Below are positions 1 through 7,757 of a stretch of 21,924 nucleotides of DNA, in pieces. The stretch comes from Lachnospiraceae bacterium. GTDB lineage: Bacteria > Bacillota_A > Clostridia > Lachnospirales > Lachnospiraceae. The first letter of the stretch is position 1. Each line of letters opens with the position of its first letter. The translations under genes were made by a program, and so were the position numbers. The notes under the pieces were generated by a model, which saw nothing but the letters and a program-made list of their open reading frames with translations, had not been told where the DNA came from and did no database searches. The stretch covers positions 1 to 21,924 of the forward strand of contig JAILCT010000077.1 of the NCBI GenBank assembly GCA_024690425.1, read 5' to 3'.

Positions 1-765
1 ATGAAGGTTACGGAAAGGGGCAAGGTTAAGGGGCTTGATAAGTCGGAATTCAGGATCGAGATGGGAAGGTATCAGGACCACTTAAGGTTAAGGCTTGAGA
101 GCCGGTTCGGCAGTGTTGAGGCAATAATCGCCCTCACCGACAAGGTTTCATGGGCATACATGGGCATAACAGGCGAGAATTGCCACATCTACGATATAAA
201 AACGGAAAAAACAGCTGTCACCATGGGCGAGAATGATATCGACAGGATTGCGAATGAGATAAGCTATATCGACAGGTTCGAATCAGACATCCCGAACATC
301 CAGATAAACGGTACAAGAACGGATTCGACACCCGGAATACCCGTTAAGGACGGACTTAAACTCATGTTCCACACCATGAGCCTGCCCATGGCGTTCCTTG
401 TATGGCACTGTCCGTATATCGTTGTATTCTATTCGGAGGACGGTCTTATAAACGGGCCGGGCTATACGGAATATGCCATGATCAAGTTAAACGGTGAGGA
501 TAACGGTTCCAAGGACTATGTGACCAACGTCTTTACGATGAAGAAGACAGCGGCCTTTAAGGACTGGAACGTATGGAAGGAGAAGAACAAGATAGGATTC
601 GAAGTGGAAGTTGATTTTACGAGGAAGGGTAAGAAGATCGTCCTCTCGACCGAAAACCTTGGGATCAGGATACATAATGCAATGACAGTGCTTGATGATC
701 ATGATGATATATATGTGGCACTTACCGGCGATCAGGTGGCCCTCACCGATATAAGGGTCCGCTGA
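1..765 (+). CDS. Unrecognised 254-aa protein, possibly 5'-truncated
   Basis: I do not recognise this family. An ATG lies exactly at base 1, so no ribosome binding site can be seen and the true start may be upstream of the window. The frame then runs uninterrupted to a TGA at 763-765. The protein is soluble in appearance, with no signal peptide, no membrane span and no clear coiled coil. It mixes charged and aromatic residues. The C-terminal third (about residues 165-254) reads like a series of beta strands, with alternating polar and hydrophobic positions and a TGDQVALTDIRV end, so a beta-sandwich is plausible but unproven. It is followed by about 110 nt and then a separately promoted gene, so it probably ends its own transcript. 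Coding status is supported by length and by codon use like its neighbours; function is unknown. Confidence 0.72.
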   Translation: MKVTERGKVKGLDKSEFRIEMGRYQDHLRLRLESRFGSVEAIIALTDKVSWAYMGITGENCHIYDIKTEKTAVTMGENDIDRIANEISYIDRFESDIPNIQINGTRTDSTPGIPVKDGLKLMFHTMSLPMAFLVWHCPYIVVFYSEDGLINGPGYTEYAMIKLNGEDNGSKDYVTNVFTMKKTAAFKDWNVWKEKNKIGFEVEVDFTRKGKKIVLSTENLGIRIHNAMTVLDDHDDIYVALTGDQVALTDIRVR

Positions 766-789
766 TGACACTTCATTTGGGATTTACGA

Positions 790-818
790 TAGATTATTGT
801 AAGTAAATGCGATATAAT
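790..818 (+). promoter_or_regulatory. Candidate promoter for the zinc-ribbon gene
   Basis: A perfect -10 hexamer TATAAT lies at 813-818. The base pairs 17 nt upstream (790-795, TAGATT) match the -35 consensus only weakly. The stretch is AT-rich and sits in the only gap between the first two genes, about 55 nt before the ATG at 875. The -10 is convincing; the -35 is not. Confidence 0.45.
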
Positions 819-874
819 TAAATTGGATTTTTGTAGCGATATAAGCATATACAAGGCAGGAGTGACTTGACGGG

Positions 875-2074
875 ATGACATATATGTATGCCTGCCCCGC
901 ATGCAGGCGCGTATTCAAGTCAAAATATCAAGGGAAGAAAATAAGGTGTCCTAAATGCTTTCATGAGTATCTGTTAGAGCTCATGATCGATGATGAAGCA
1001 TGGGGGACGCTTACTTGTGATGAGAGAAGAGTACTGGTAAGGGCGAGGATGTCGGACGAAGGCCTTGCCGGTGTTGAGTTTCCATCTGTTAAGAAAGAAG
1101 AATCCGCAGGCCCGGGAGAAGGCCCTTCCGGGAAAACCGTAAAAAGGGTTGTAAAGAAGAGGGTCGTTAAGAAGGTAGTAAAGAAGCCTCCCGTGGTGCC
1201 CGAAGCAGCAGGAGAGACCGTAGAAAATACAGAGGCAAAGCCTGAAGCCCGGAATGAGGGAAAGCCTGAAGAGAAGACAGAAGTAAAGGCCAATTCAAGT
1301 ACCCGGGATGAGCAGGATGTGCCGGAATCCCCGCAGGGAGACAGCTGGGAGACCGTACTGGCCGCCGAAGAAAAGAAAGAGGAGAAAGAGAAGGAAGAGC
1401 AGGAAGCCAAAAAGAAGAGGGCAGTAAAAAAGAAGAAGGTAACCGGGAAGGATGCGGCCGCGAAACCTTCGGATGATAGTGAAGATAAGAAAGAAGAAGA
1501 GAAGAAGGAAGCTGAGCAGGTCAAAACCAAGCCGGCTGTTGATTACAGGCCTCCGAAGAAGTATGTGACGATTGTGGCTGCGACGCTGTCCGTCATATTT
1601 GTATACCTGTTTACGGTAACCTTCGTGATCCCGACCTTCAGGATAAATAAGGAACTCCCTGTACTGAGGAGTGCCGCCGCAGGGGATACCGTTCAGTACG
1701 GCAGGTACAAGGGTCAGGATGAATGGGTTGTGCTCGACAGGAAGGGGAGCAAGCTCTTGTGCATCAGCAATTATCCTATATTAGGCAAGACCTACGATGA
1801 GGAGAACTGGGATGACAGCGGCCTGAGGAAGTGGTTCAACTCCATATATATCAATTCGGCCTTTAACGTATTTGAGAGGATGAGGATCAGGTCGACCAAG
1901 GATATTGAGGATGAGTATCCCGATTACAGCAGGGGTATAAACACTGATGAACCTGACAAGATATTTATAGTAACGGATGATGAGATCCTGTCCTATCTCA
2001 AGGCCTACAAGGAAGCCGTGATGGAGGTCAATGACGGCCAGATAAGGGCTGTCTGCTGGATTGAGACCGAATAA
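875..2074 (+). CDS. Zinc-ribbon, lysine-rich, single-pass membrane protein with a DUF6273-like C-terminus
   Basis: The 399-aa protein has four parts. First is an N-terminal zinc ribbon with two CxxC pairs (C7/C10 and C25/C28). Then comes a long low-complexity Lys/Glu/Ala region (about 75-225) that includes a tandem VVKK-type repeat near residues 89-106. One transmembrane segment follows at about 231-254. The C-terminal domain (about 268-399) contains a GDTVQYGRY opening, an EWVVLD segment and an LRKWFNS motif, which resembles the DUF6273 family often found in Lachnospiraceae surface or signalling proteins (from memory). The N-terminus should be cytoplasmic and the C-terminus outside. The start at 875 is chosen because GCAGGAG lies about 12 nt upstream; a later ATG at 884 is possible but further from the Shine-Dalgarno and would shorten the lead-in to the zinc ribbon. 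Function is unknown; a role in sensing or surface display is only a guess. Confidence 0.85.
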   Translation: MTYMYACPACRRVFKSKYQGKKIRCPKCFHEYLLELMIDDEAWGTLTCDERRVLVRARMSDEGLAGVEFPSVKKEESAGPGEGPSGKTVKRVVKKRVVKKVVKKPPVVPEAAGETVENTEAKPEARNEGKPEEKTEVKANSSTRDEQDVPESPQGDSWETVLAAEEKKEEKEKEEQEAKKKRAVKKKKVTGKDAAAKPSDDSEDKKEEEKKEAEQVKTKPAVDYRPPKKYVTIVAATLSVIFVYLFTVTFVIPTFRINKELPVLRSAAAGDTVQYGRYKGQDEWVVLDRKGSKLLCISNYPILGKTYDEENWDDSGLRKWFNSIYINSAFNVFERMRIRSTKDIEDEYPDYSRGINTDEPDKIFIVTDDEILSYLKAYKEAVMEVNDGQIRAVCWIETE

Positions 2075-2085
2075 ACATTATACGG

Positions 2086-2114
2086 TTGACAAAATCATAA
2101 ATGGTAATTATACT
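2086..2114 (+). promoter_or_regulatory. Near-consensus sigma-A promoter of the GntR-ABC operon
   Basis: TTGACA (2086-2091) is followed after exactly 17 nt by TATACT (2109-2114). The expected transcription start is near 2121. The promoter begins only 12 nt after the stop of the preceding gene. Its -10 overlaps the left end of the palindromic operator at 2112-2144, which is a classic layout for repression by steric block. Confidence 0.85.
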
Positions 2115-2144
2115 AAGTGTACTAGATGAATTAGTACACTTAGT
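2112..2144 (+). promoter_or_regulatory. 33-bp palindromic operator, probable GntR autoregulation site
   Basis: The arms ACTAAGTGTACTA (2112-2124) and TAGTACACTTAGT (2132-2144) are perfect 13-bp reverse complements separated by 7 nt. The site covers the end of the -10 and the expected start of transcription. YtrA-type GntR repressors are known to bind inverted repeats in their own promoters, and the next gene encodes one, so it is the likely ligand. Confidence 0.8.
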
Positions 2145-2226
2145 TTTACTTCCGGCCAAAATATACAAATAACAAGAATTTATCCCTTAAACACACTACA
2201 ACCGGGCCGGAAGTAAATGGGTGTAC
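2134..2226 (+). repeat. Long-range inverted repeat in the leader, ending at the Shine-Dalgarno
   Basis: TTTACTTCCGGCC (2145-2157) is perfectly complementary to GGCCGGAAGTAAA (2205-2217), with a 47-nt AT-rich loop. Outside a small internal loop, GTACAC (2134-2139) also pairs with GTGTAC (2221-2226). The predicted RNA stem has 19 pairs in all and stops directly before the AGGAAGGGGG Shine-Dalgarno (2227-2236). The left arm starts on the base after the operator ends. In the loop, TCCCTT (2183-2188) could pair with the Shine-Dalgarno. The structure is inferred, not tested. Confidence 0.65.
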
Positions 2227-2242
2227 AGGAAGGGGGATGACT

Positions 2243-2623
2243 ATGATTTTGCTGGATCTTAAGGACTCAAGACCCATATACGAGCAGATTGTTGATAAGT
2301 TCAGGTTGCTCATGCTGAACGGGGTATTGAAGAGCGAAGACAAGATGCCCAGTGTGCGTACACTTGCCATGGAACTGTCGATAAATCCCAACACCATCCA
2401 GAGAGCCTACGGTGAACTGGAGCGTCAGGGATATATCTATACCGTCGCGGGCAGGGGAAACTTCGTATCCGAGATCGGCGACCTTCGGGAGAAATATAAG
2501 AAGGAAGTGTTCGACAGGCTTGATGACGTATGCGATACGGCCGTCAGGGCAGGCATGGGTACGGATGAGCTGACCGATCATATAAAAGAGTGGGAGAAAG
2601 AGAGAGGAGATGAGGGACGATGA
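2243..2623 (+). CDS. GntR-family transcriptional regulator, YtrA subfamily
   Basis: The product is a short (126-aa) GntR protein with a winged helix-turn-helix covering about residues 8-75. It shows the family pattern PIYEQI, then MPSVRTLA, then NPNTIQRAYGELERQGYI and a GRGNFV wing. Only a short helical tail follows, which is typical of the YtrA subfamily, whose members lack a large effector domain. The start is placed at ATG 2243, not the in-frame ATG at 2237: the AGGAAGGGGG Shine-Dalgarno ends at 2236, so the earlier ATG would have no spacing, whereas 2243 has 6 nt and gives the usual MxLLDL-type beginning. It is likely a repressor of its own operon, acting at the palindrome at 2112-2144. 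Its stop overlaps the start of the ABC ATPase gene (ATGA). Confidence 0.93.
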   Translation: MILLDLKDSRPIYEQIVDKFRLLMLNGVLKSEDKMPSVRTLAMELSINPNTIQRAYGELERQGYIYTVAGRGNFVSEIGDLREKYKKEVFDRLDDVCDTAVRAGMGTDELTDHIKEWEKERGDEGR

Positions 2624-3525
2624 TCAGGATAGATACAGTCAGCAAGGATTTCGATGACATCATTGCGGTGGATCGTGTCAGTGTTGATATCAACGAGAAG
2701 AATGTGTTCGGACTTCTGGGAACAAACGGAGCGGGCAAAAGCACCCTTCTTCGCATGATCGCGGGTGTGATCAGGCCGGATGCCGGAACCATAACCGTGG
2801 ATGACATGAAGGTATATGATAATCCCAAGGCCAAGAGGAACATTTATTTTGTATCGGATACACCGTATTTTTTCACAAACGGCACACCCATTGACATGCA
2901 GGCTTATGTGAAAAATCAGTATCCGACATTTGACTGTGATAAATTTGCTAAATACTTAAGGACATTTAACCTGTCGCCGTCGAGGAAGATAAATACCTAC
3001 AGTAAGGGTATGAAGAGGCAGCTTGCGATCCTCCTTGGCATATGCGCCGGGACCAAGTACTTACTGTGCGACGAGTCATTCGACGGCCTTGATCCTGTCA
3101 TGAGACAGGGGGTAAAGTCAATCTTTGCCAAGGAGATGGAAGAGCGCGGCCTTACACCGGTCATCGCATCCCATAACTTAAGGGAGCTTGAGGACATTTG
3201 CGATCATGTGGGTCTTCTCCACAGGGGAGGAGTCCTTCTCAGTAAGGATCTTGAGGATATGAAGCTTAATATCCAGCGTGTACAGTGCGTATTCAAGTCG
3301 GAAGAAGATGAAAAGAAGCTTACCGAAGACGTTAACATCGTCAAGGATGATGTGACCGGTTCGCTTCATGTCTATACGATAAGGGGAACGAGGGAAGAAA
3401 CAGAGAAGGCATTTGACTCTGTGGGAACCGTATTCTGTGAGGTGCTTCCTCTCTCGCTTGAGGAGATATTTATAAGTGAAACGGAGGTGGCAGGCTATGA
3501 CATTAAAAAGCTCATCATGGGTTAA
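2620..3525 (+). CDS. ABC transporter ATP-binding protein, YtrB/ABC-2 type
   Basis: This is the nucleotide-binding subunit of an ABC transporter, 301 aa and about the normal length. The Walker A is G34-TNGAGKS-T42. The signature region is degenerate, YSKGMKRQL, instead of LSGGQ, which is usual for ABC-2 exporters of this group. The Walker B is LLCDE, with D151 and catalytic E152, followed by the D-loop GLD (156-158), and the switch histidine is H185 (ASHNL). A C-terminal domain of about 90 residues follows the ATPase core. The ATG overlaps the GntR stop (ATGA), which indicates translational coupling. The 3' end overlaps the permease gene by 29 nt. The cytoplasmic protein pairs with that permease. 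The substrate is not evident; GntR-YtrA/ABC operons in Firmicutes often respond to cell-envelope antibiotics. Confidence 0.95.
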   Translation: MIRIDTVSKDFDDIIAVDRVSVDINEKNVFGLLGTNGAGKSTLLRMIAGVIRPDAGTITVDDMKVYDNPKAKRNIYFVSDTPYFFTNGTPIDMQAYVKNQYPTFDCDKFAKYLRTFNLSPSRKINTYSKGMKRQLAILLGICAGTKYLLCDESFDGLDPVMRQGVKSIFAKEMEERGLTPVIASHNLRELEDICDHVGLLHRGGVLLSKDLEDMKLNIQRVQCVFKSEEDEKKLTEDVNIVKDDVTGSLHVYTIRGTREETEKAFDSVGTVFCEVLPLSLEEIFISETEVAGYDIKKLIMG

Positions 3526-5737
3526 TCTCGTAGAAAACAATAAGAGAAGGGTATGGCAGTGGTGTGTGACCATATTGCTGTTCGTAGTCCTTAATTCGGT
3601 CCTTCTTCTGCTTATGCTGATGTCAATGGATGAGACCACCTATATAGCCAATTACGGAGCAAGGGCCGCCGAGGTCATGCGTGCCGACGCCGCCAGATAC
3701 TGTGAGGGAATGATCGGTGCATCAGCTTACAGGATCATAATGACCACCATACTTGGAGTAATGCTTGCCTGGGGCGGCTTTACCTATATAAATGACAGGA
3801 TCAAGCTTGACTTCTATGAGGCCGTGCCTGTTAAGAGGGGCAACCGCTTCTCGACCATATGGCTTAGCGGGATAATAATGTATGCGGGAACATATATCGT
3901 GGGAACACTCCTGTGCTTTGCCGTAGTTACCGTTACGGGATTCGGGGATGTATATACCATGGAACAGGCCTTCTTTGGTTTTGTTAAGATGTTCCTCTAT
4001 TTTCTGGGTGTGTATCATCTCTTTATAGTATCCATGATGCTTACCGGAACTGCATTTGCGGGAGTGTGTGCCTTCTTCGTCCTTTCGGTATATGAACTTG
4101 CCGTAAGAGGCATGATAGGCTTGTTTGAGATAACATTCTTTAAGTTTAACTACATACTTGATGACTTTTATATACCGCGAATATCACCTTTTGGCCTGCT
4201 CGCGAGGATGAACGAGAAGTCATATCTTGTGTCGGGCGGAAGCGAGGCAGTATGCCTTGTATGGTTGCTGCTGCTTGATATGGCACTGCTTGCGATCGGG
4301 TATCTTCTCTATATGAAGAGACCGGTTGAGAGGGCCGGCAAGACACTTATATTCAACCGGATGTCCGGAATACTGAAGCTTCTGTTAGGTACCCTCGTGA
4401 CAGCCTATTCAACGCTCCTTACAGTATCCATCCTTAACAGGAGCCAGGATCTAAGGACATCGGATATGGCAGCCGTAGCCCTTGTGGCCCTTATAACTTC
4501 GGTGATCGTATGCGCCATGATCCAGGCTGTTTTCGAGCTTGACATCAAGGCAGCCGTTAACAAGAGGCTGCACTGGCTGGTGTGTACGGTACTGGGTCTT
4601 GCGATCTTCTTCGCCTTTAAGGTTGACTTTTTCAAAATTGATGAATACATTCCCAATGAGAGCAAGGTCGCTTCGGTCGTATTCGCGCCGGAAGGGTATG
4701 ATAACAACTACAATTATATTGATCCTGAATACGGCGATATGACGGATTATGAGTATTGGATTAAGAACATACACCTAAGCGAAGTAAAGAGCGTAAATGA
4801 GCTGGCATCAATGTCGATGCGCAGGTATAAAGAGGCCCTTAAGGTGGTCGGCAGCGAAGATGAGATGTATATGTATGGAGACGGGGATGAGTTTTCGACT
4901 GCTGTCATCATGTACAGGATGAAGAACGGACGCCTTGTAACAAGACGGATACAAGTTCCGGTAAATGACAGTGAAGCGGTTAATCTGCTTGACACCATCA
5001 TGTCAGGGAGCGAGTTTGTCAATGGGTATTTCTCCGAGATGAAGCTTGATATTGACAGCTGCATTCCTGATGAAGAGAATCCGTACATGACCAATAACAT
5101 TTTCACCGACGGGATTAACACCGTTAAGCTGTCCAATGCAGAGGTCAGGGATCTGATAAGGCTCTACAGGACTGACATGGCGAAGTTCTCCTTTAAGGAC
5201 AGGCGCGATATGTGGCCGTTCGGTTTCATGGACTACGAGGTCAGGATCAACGATATGGCCGGAGGCATTTACGGTCATCGCACGTACGGATCAGGCAGGA
5301 CGATCGTTATCTATCCCGATATGGAGAACTGCGTTAAGTTCCTTAAGGACAAGGGATATGATCCTGCCAGGGTGAAGCTTTCCGATGTGGCTGCATCGGT
5401 AGACATGACCAACTACCATTATGATGAACAGAATGATTATGCGAAGGAGCAGGGACTTGATTACCTGCCCGAAGAAATGGCTGAACCCTTTGTCAAAAAG
5501 AGTTCATACCGTGCGGAATATGATCCTGAGAAATTCAATGAGATCGCAGAAGCTCTTGTTCCCAATGAACGTGGTTTCTGGCGCTGGGATGGCGGGGCTT
5601 CGATCGATTACGACTATGAGGTATTTGTAAACTTCGATCCTTCGAGCCCGCTGTACGGCCAGTTCAGAAGCGGAGCCAACTACAGCTTCTTAAAGGGGAA
5701 GGTTCCGGAATTTGTTGAGAAGGACCTGTCACTTTGA
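3497..5737 (+). CDS. ABC-2-type permease with large C-terminal soluble domain (DUF6449-like)
   Basis: This 746-aa membrane subunit partners the preceding ATPase. About eight hydrophobic spans are visible (roughly residues 22-43, 79-97, 120-147, 163-200, 250-272, 290-313, 326-347 and 360-376). The cytoplasmic motif DFYEAVPVKR (105-114) corresponds to the FYxSLPVKR motif seen in related Clostridia permeases. From about residue 385 to the end there are some 360 hydrophilic, aromatic-rich residues, much like the C-terminal domain of the permeases annotated DUF6449 (recalled, not searched). The start is ATG 3497, preceded by GGAGGTGG with 6-nt spacing; the frame also opens at GTG 3476, but that codon has no ribosome binding site. 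The gene is followed by a hairpin that probably ends the operon. Substrate unknown. Confidence 0.9.
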   Translation: MTLKSSSWVNLVENNKRRVWQWCVTILLFVVLNSVLLLLMLMSMDETTYIANYGARAAEVMRADAARYCEGMIGASAYRIIMTTILGVMLAWGGFTYINDRIKLDFYEAVPVKRGNRFSTIWLSGIIMYAGTYIVGTLLCFAVVTVTGFGDVYTMEQAFFGFVKMFLYFLGVYHLFIVSMMLTGTAFAGVCAFFVLSVYELAVRGMIGLFEITFFKFNYILDDFYIPRISPFGLLARMNEKSYLVSGGSEAVCLVWLLLLDMALLAIGYLLYMKRPVERAGKTLIFNRMSGILKLLLGTLVTAYSTLLTVSILNRSQDLRTSDMAAVALVALITSVIVCAMIQAVFELDIKAAVNKRLHWLVCTVLGLAIFFAFKVDFFKIDEYIPNESKVASVVFAPEGYDNNYNYIDPEYGDMTDYEYWIKNIHLSEVKSVNELASMSMRRYKEALKVVGSEDEMYMYGDGDEFSTAVIMYRMKNGRLVTRRIQVPVNDSEAVNLLDTIMSGSEFVNGYFSEMKLDIDSCIPDEENPYMTNNIFTDGINTVKLSNAEVRDLIRLYRTDMAKFSFKDRRDMWPFGFMDYEVRINDMAGGIYGHRTYGSGRTIVIYPDMENCVKFLKDKGYDPARVKLSDVAASVDMTNYHYDEQNDYAKEQGLDYLPEEMAEPFVKKSSYRAEYDPEKFNEIAEALVPNERGFWRWDGGASIDYDYEVFVNFDPSSPLYGQFRSGANYSFLKGKVPEFVEKDLSL

Positions 5738-5765
5738 TCAAATCATAAGAGCATAATGAGGACGT

Positions 5766-5793
5766 GGGGACGGTTCTGAGGAGGACCGTCCCC
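5766..5793 (+). terminator. GC-rich hairpin after the ABC operon (GGGGACGGT type)
   Basis: GGGGACGGT (5766-5774) pairs with ACCGTCCCC (5785-5793). The stem continues inward by three more pairs, including one wobble, to a GAGG tetraloop, giving 12 pairs. The following sequence is only moderately T-rich (TGTTTCGT), so termination is likely but not ideal. The same GGGGACGGT core occurs as a dispersed intergenic repeat in many Clostridia (from memory). Confidence 0.6.
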
Positions 5794-6002
5794 CTGTTTC
5801 GTCTATTTAGTGTATTATATGCAAAAACAGATCCAAAATATACCATATTTAGTGTTTTTGGGTATGGAAAAAACTCTGATAATTTAGTAGAATAAATTCT
5901 GTGGGTTTATTTCAGTGTAAAACAGATATTTTCAAGTGTATATATAGCCGGGTCTTCACAAGCGAGTTATTGTATCTGAAGACGTTTAGGAGGTATTAAG
6001 TC
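5794..6002 (+). promoter_or_regulatory. AT-rich intergenic region upstream of the exporter/two-component operon
   Basis: No gene is seen here. The region holds a direct repeat TATTTAGTGT (5804-5813 and 5846-5855, 42 nt apart, four helical turns) and a weak -10-like TATATA at 5939-5944 without a good -35. An inverted repeat GTCTTCA (5952-5958)/TGAAGAC (5977-5983) ends 4 nt before the AGGAGG Shine-Dalgarno at 5988. The promoter of the 6003-12892 operon must be in this stretch, but I cannot place it firmly. Confidence 0.4.
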
Positions 6003-7757
6003 ATGGCGGATAAGAAGCCCCTGTCAGGGGTTGGCAAGTTTTTTAAGAAGTTCAGGGTCCTGATCATCATTGTGGTGGTTGGTTTTATTATTCTCACCTT
6101 TATAAGGTATTCGACCAATTCAGCCAAGAAGCTGTTAAGCAATATGAGCAGCGCAGGGACCGATACAGCTCAAGTTGAACCCAGGAACCTTGTCGAGACG
6201 GTCACGGCAACAGGAACGGTTGAGAGTGCCAAGACCCGTACGATGGCCTCCACGATAATGAGGGATACCAAGATAACTTCGGTTAACTGTGAGGTGGGAG
6301 ATCATGTGCAGGAAGGGGATATCCTTGTAACCTTCTCTTACGAGAACATTAACAAGACTATTTCACAGTTGAAGGAAGATATAGCGGAGAGCAATGCGAC
6401 CAAATCGGTCAATGACACTTCCAATACGCGTACTTACTACTATTCATATGGTACAGAGAGTATTACGATCCGAGATCTTCAACAGGCGATCAATGAGAAA
6501 CAGAGGGATCTTGATAACGCAAGTGCGGACTATAACAAGGTAAGGGATAAACTTGATCAGCTGAGGTCGGAGAGAGATCAGATGCCTGATATGGTTGAGA
6601 CTACAGTGCCGGCAGCACAGGTACCAGGAGTGTCAGGGAATGCAGCTCCGACCACAACATGGGTTGAAAATTCAGCGAAGAAGGAGTACGACAAGCTAAT
6701 AGAGAGCCAGGAGACTACGGTAGAGCAGGCGTCAAGAACAAGGGATGCGGCTCAGCTTGCCTATGATAAGGCAGTTCAGGCTCTTGAGGATGAGGTATAT
6801 AAGGGTTCCAATACTCTTGCCGGAGCTACGGAAACATATCAGAAGAATGTTATAACATCCAATGACCAGACAAAGCAGCTTAAACGCCAGCTTGAGGAGC
6901 AGGAGGACAAGCTTGATGATTATGTCATCACTGCGCCCATATCCGGTACCGTTACCAAGGTCAATGTTGAGGAGAACAACTCATTTGCAGGCGGTGATCT
7001 TGTTACCATCCAGGATTGTTCCACTCTCTATATTTCAACCGAGATAGACGAATATGATATTCCCAACATACAGATAGGCCAGTCGGTTAAGTTCAAGACC
7101 GATGCAACCAGAGATGACGAACTTGACGGTGTTATAGATGAGATAGCTGCTACGGCAACAGCAGCTGCCCAGGGACAGGCTTCGAACAATGCAACCTATG
7201 CCGTCAAGGTTAAGGTATTAACGCCTGATGACAGGCTTAAGCTGGGAATGACAGCCAAGCTGTCAATAATAACGAATGAAATCCAGGATGTCCTTACGGT
7301 TCCTTATGATGCAGTAGTGGATCTGGGAGATGGCCAGTTTGTTGTATATACGCTGGATGAGGCAGCACTTGCCAAGCTTGAGAAGCGTAAGGCGGCTTCG
7401 GAGCAGATGCAGAATGCCATAGCCGATATGCAGAAGGGTGACCCCACCAAGATCCAGGATATGAGCAAGGACACTGAGAGCGCCAATGCCATAAATGAAG
7501 CATTTACAAGCGATGAAGATGAACCGAAGGGATTCTTCGGTAAGCTGGGTAATATATTCAAGGTGGCTTACGGCAAGCAGGATGACACCGGCAATGACTT
7601 TATCAAGGAGAATCAGATAGAAGTGCCTGTACAGGTGGGCATGGAGAGCGATTATTATACCCAGGTCAGCGGAGCCGGTATCAAGGAAGGCATGACTGTC
7701 ATCATACAGAACACCGAACAGGCAGACAACCCGTTTGAGCTCATGATGGGACTCTAA
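6003..7757 (+). CDS. MacA/HlyD-like periplasmic-adaptor-family protein of an ABC exporter
   Basis: The adaptor (membrane fusion) subunit is 584 aa. A lysine-rich start is followed by one membrane anchor (about 19-36). Next comes the first lipoyl half (about 57-110, ending HVQEGDILVTF), then a long coiled-coil hairpin (about 112-300) broken by a Pro/Thr/Ala-rich tip (about 200-222). The second lipoyl half (about 305-340, ITAPISGTV) and a beta-barrel (about 345-425, with LKLGMTAKLSI) follow. The C-terminal membrane-proximal domain carries an unusual charged insert of some 87 residues (about 451-537). In Gram-positives such proteins work with MacB-like permeases to export peptides or lipids, or in envelope defence. 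AGGAGG (5988-5993) lies 9 nt before the ATG. The stop codon is directly followed by the ATG of the ATPase gene, so the two are co-transcribed. Confidence 0.92.
   Translation: MADKKPLSGVGKFFKKFRVLIIIVVVGFIILTFIRYSTNSAKKLLSNMSSAGTDTAQVEPRNLVETVTATGTVESAKTRTMASTIMRDTKITSVNCEVGDHVQEGDILVTFSYENINKTISQLKEDIAESNATKSVNDTSNTRTYYYSYGTESITIRDLQQAINEKQRDLDNASADYNKVRDKLDQLRSERDQMPDMVETTVPAAQVPGVSGNAAPTTTWVENSAKKEYDKLIESQETTVEQASRTRDAAQLAYDKAVQALEDEVYKGSNTLAGATETYQKNVITSNDQTKQLKRQLEEQEDKLDDYVITAPISGTVTKVNVEENNSFAGGDLVTIQDCSTLYISTEIDEYDIPNIQIGQSVKFKTDATRDDELDGVIDEIAATATAAAQGQASNNATYAVKVKVLTPDDRLKLGMTAKLSIITNEIQDVLTVPYDAVVDLGDGQFVVYTLDEAALAKLEKRKAASEQMQNAIADMQKGDPTKIQDMSKDTESANAINEAFTSDEDEPKGFFGKLGNIFKVAYGKQDDTGNDFIKENQIEVPVQVGMESDYYTQVSGAGIKEGMTVIIQNTEQADNPFELMMGL

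Noticed and set aside
961..1530. Antisense open frame rich in Ser/Phe opposite the lysine-rich region of the 875-2074 gene
   Set aside because: Reverse complement of AAG/GAA-rich codons gives CTT/TTC runs; this explains the frame fully.
3476..3496. Upstream GTG start for the ABC permease
   Set aside because: No Shine-Dalgarno there, whereas ATG 3497 has GGAGGTGG with ideal spacing.
5804..5820. A fourth copy of the 22-bp box before the exporter operon (TTTAGTGTATTAT resembles TTTAGTATGTATTAT)
   Set aside because: It needs a 2-nt deletion, lacks the left half of the box and has no -10 at the 40-nt offset.
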